DNA of 64,000 nucleotides from Pukyongia sp963768085 (lineage in GTDB: Bacteria; Bacteroidota; Bacteroidia; Flavobacteriales; Flavobacteriaceae). The notes under the pieces were generated by a model that worked only from the letters and a program-made list of their open reading frames with translations, searched no databases and had not been told where the DNA came from. How positions within the stretch are numbered: position 1 is the stretch's first letter; each line of letters starts with the position of its first letter. Below, piece by piece: positions 63,371 to 64,000 of this stretch. The position numbers and the translations under genes were made by a program. The DNA is taken from NCBI GenBank assembly GCA_963768085.1, contig CAVYGO010000003.1, positions 620,001-684,000 of the forward strand, read 5' to 3'.

Positions 63371-64000
63371 ATGCTCGAACTGGCCGGAATTATTGTCTTG
63401 GGAATCTTCGCCCAATGGGTTGCCTGGAAGTTAAAAATTCCGGCAATTCTTCCTTTAATATTGATCGGACTCTTCGTAGGGCCGGTATCAACGTTAATTT
63501 CTGATGACGGATCCCAATGGATTCAACCTATATATAATGGCAAAACGGGATTCTTCCCCGATCAGAATTTATTTTTCTTTGTATCCCTGGCCATTGGAAT
63601 TATCCTGTTCGAAGGCGGGCTTACGCTTCGGCGGGAGGAAGTGAAAAAGATCGGTCCGGTTATCGGAAAACTTATTAGTCTGGGATCTGCAGTCACCTTT
63701 ATTGGCGGAGGTGTTGCGGCACATTATATTTTTGGTCTTGACTGGCGTATTTCTTTTCTTTTCTCAGCACTGATTATAGTAACAGGTCCTACCGTGATTA
63801 CACCTATATTGAGAAATATTCCTTTGAAGCAAGAGGTTTCGGCGGTACTCAAGTGGGAAGGAATTCTTATTGATCCAATTGGTGCTTTAGTTGCCGTACT
63901 TGTCTTCGAGTTTATTAGTGTTGGGGGCGATGCCGGATACACCAAGCAGGCATTGGTGGAATTCGGGAAGATAGTGTTGATAGGGTTTTCTTTTGGAATA
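63371..64000 (+). CDS. Cation/proton antiporter (CPA1/2), N-terminal part
   Basis: The first 210 residues of an antiporter, cut by the right window edge. Six hydrophobic helices are visible from MLELAGIIVLGIFAQWVAWKL, with LPLILIGLFVGP, ILFEGGLTL and a helix SALIIVTGPTVITPIL. The N-terminal arrangement resembles NhaP/KefB-type Na+ or K+/H+ antiporters. The C-terminal part, any regulatory TrkA domain and the operon context are outside the window. It is divergent from the universal stress protein gene. Confidence 0.83.
   Translation, partial: MLELAGIIVLGIFAQWVAWKLKIPAILPLILIGLFVGPVSTLISDDGSQWIQPIYNGKTGFFPDQNLFFFVSLAIGIILFEGGLTLRREEVKKIGPVIGKLISLGSAVTFIGGGVAAHYIFGLDWRISFLFSALIIVTGPTVITPILRNIPLKQEVSAVLKWEGILIDPIGALVAVLVFEFISVGGDAGYTKQALVEFGKIVLIGFSFGI

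Overview
The window looks like a chromosomal segment of a marine-type member of the Flavobacteriaceae (Bacteroidetes). The evidence is the gene families (DUF4837, DUF4175, a GIN-domain protein, a GH3-like protein, SulP fused to a long C-terminal region), the flavobacterial -7 promoter box TAnnTTTG in front of several genes, the near absence of Shine-Dalgarno sequences, and an AT-leaning composition. No plasmid, phage, insertion sequence or CRISPR array is visible. Both ends cut genes: a UDP-glucuronate decarboxylase at the left and a cation/proton antiporter at the right.

Positions 1 to about 19.8 kb are a surface-polysaccharide locus, transcribed mainly on the minus strand. It encodes dTDP-rhamnose synthesis (rfbB, rfbA, rfbC, rfbD), a Wzz-like chain-length protein and a Wzx flippase. 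It also encodes two sulfotransferases of different families, three O-antigen polymerase/ligase-like membrane proteins, two GT-B glycosyltransferases and a GT39-like membrane transferase. UDP-glucose dehydrogenase and UDP-glucuronate decarboxylase make UDP-GlcA and UDP-xylose. A three-gene plus-strand island (3.3-6.2 kb) holds two CDP-paratose-epimerase-like SDR proteins and a dolichol-phosphate-mannose-synthase-like GT2. The inferred product is a rhamnose- and uronate- or xylose-containing sulfated polysaccharide. The same strand continues upstream into a nucleoside-phosphorylase-like protein, a GH3-type adenylating enzyme and an M23 peptidase, so the transcript may start near 23.86 kb.

Positions 23.9-49.7 kb are mostly housekeeping genes: tatA, a DUF4837 lipoprotein, a LysM lytic transglycosylase, pgk, holB, a methyltransferase, mnmG, ybeY, a large DUF4175 membrane protein, gltX, an SPFH protein, an EptA-like phosphoethanolamine transferase, an acyltransferase, glnS, folB, tRNA-Cys, a LysE exporter, a GIN-domain protein and rnr. 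An unrecognised secreted cysteine-containing protein sits beside a CPBP-type membrane protease at 42.4-43.6 kb. Two 16-bp parS-like sites lie on either side of mnmG (30.28 and 32.18 kb), which suggests closeness to the replication origin.

Positions 49.7-64 kb hold a DUF2007 protein, a roughly 530-bp AT-rich gene-free stretch (a candidate for oriC, unproven), rpiB, a His-rich CDF metal exporter and an ElaA-type acetyltransferase. These are followed by a minus-strand series: a fatty-acid-hydroxylase/sterol-desaturase protein, a CtpA protease, rnpA, an M1 peptidase overlapping a subtilase lipoprotein, a metallo-beta-lactamase-fold hydrolase, and a SulP transporter overlapping a double-domain universal stress protein.
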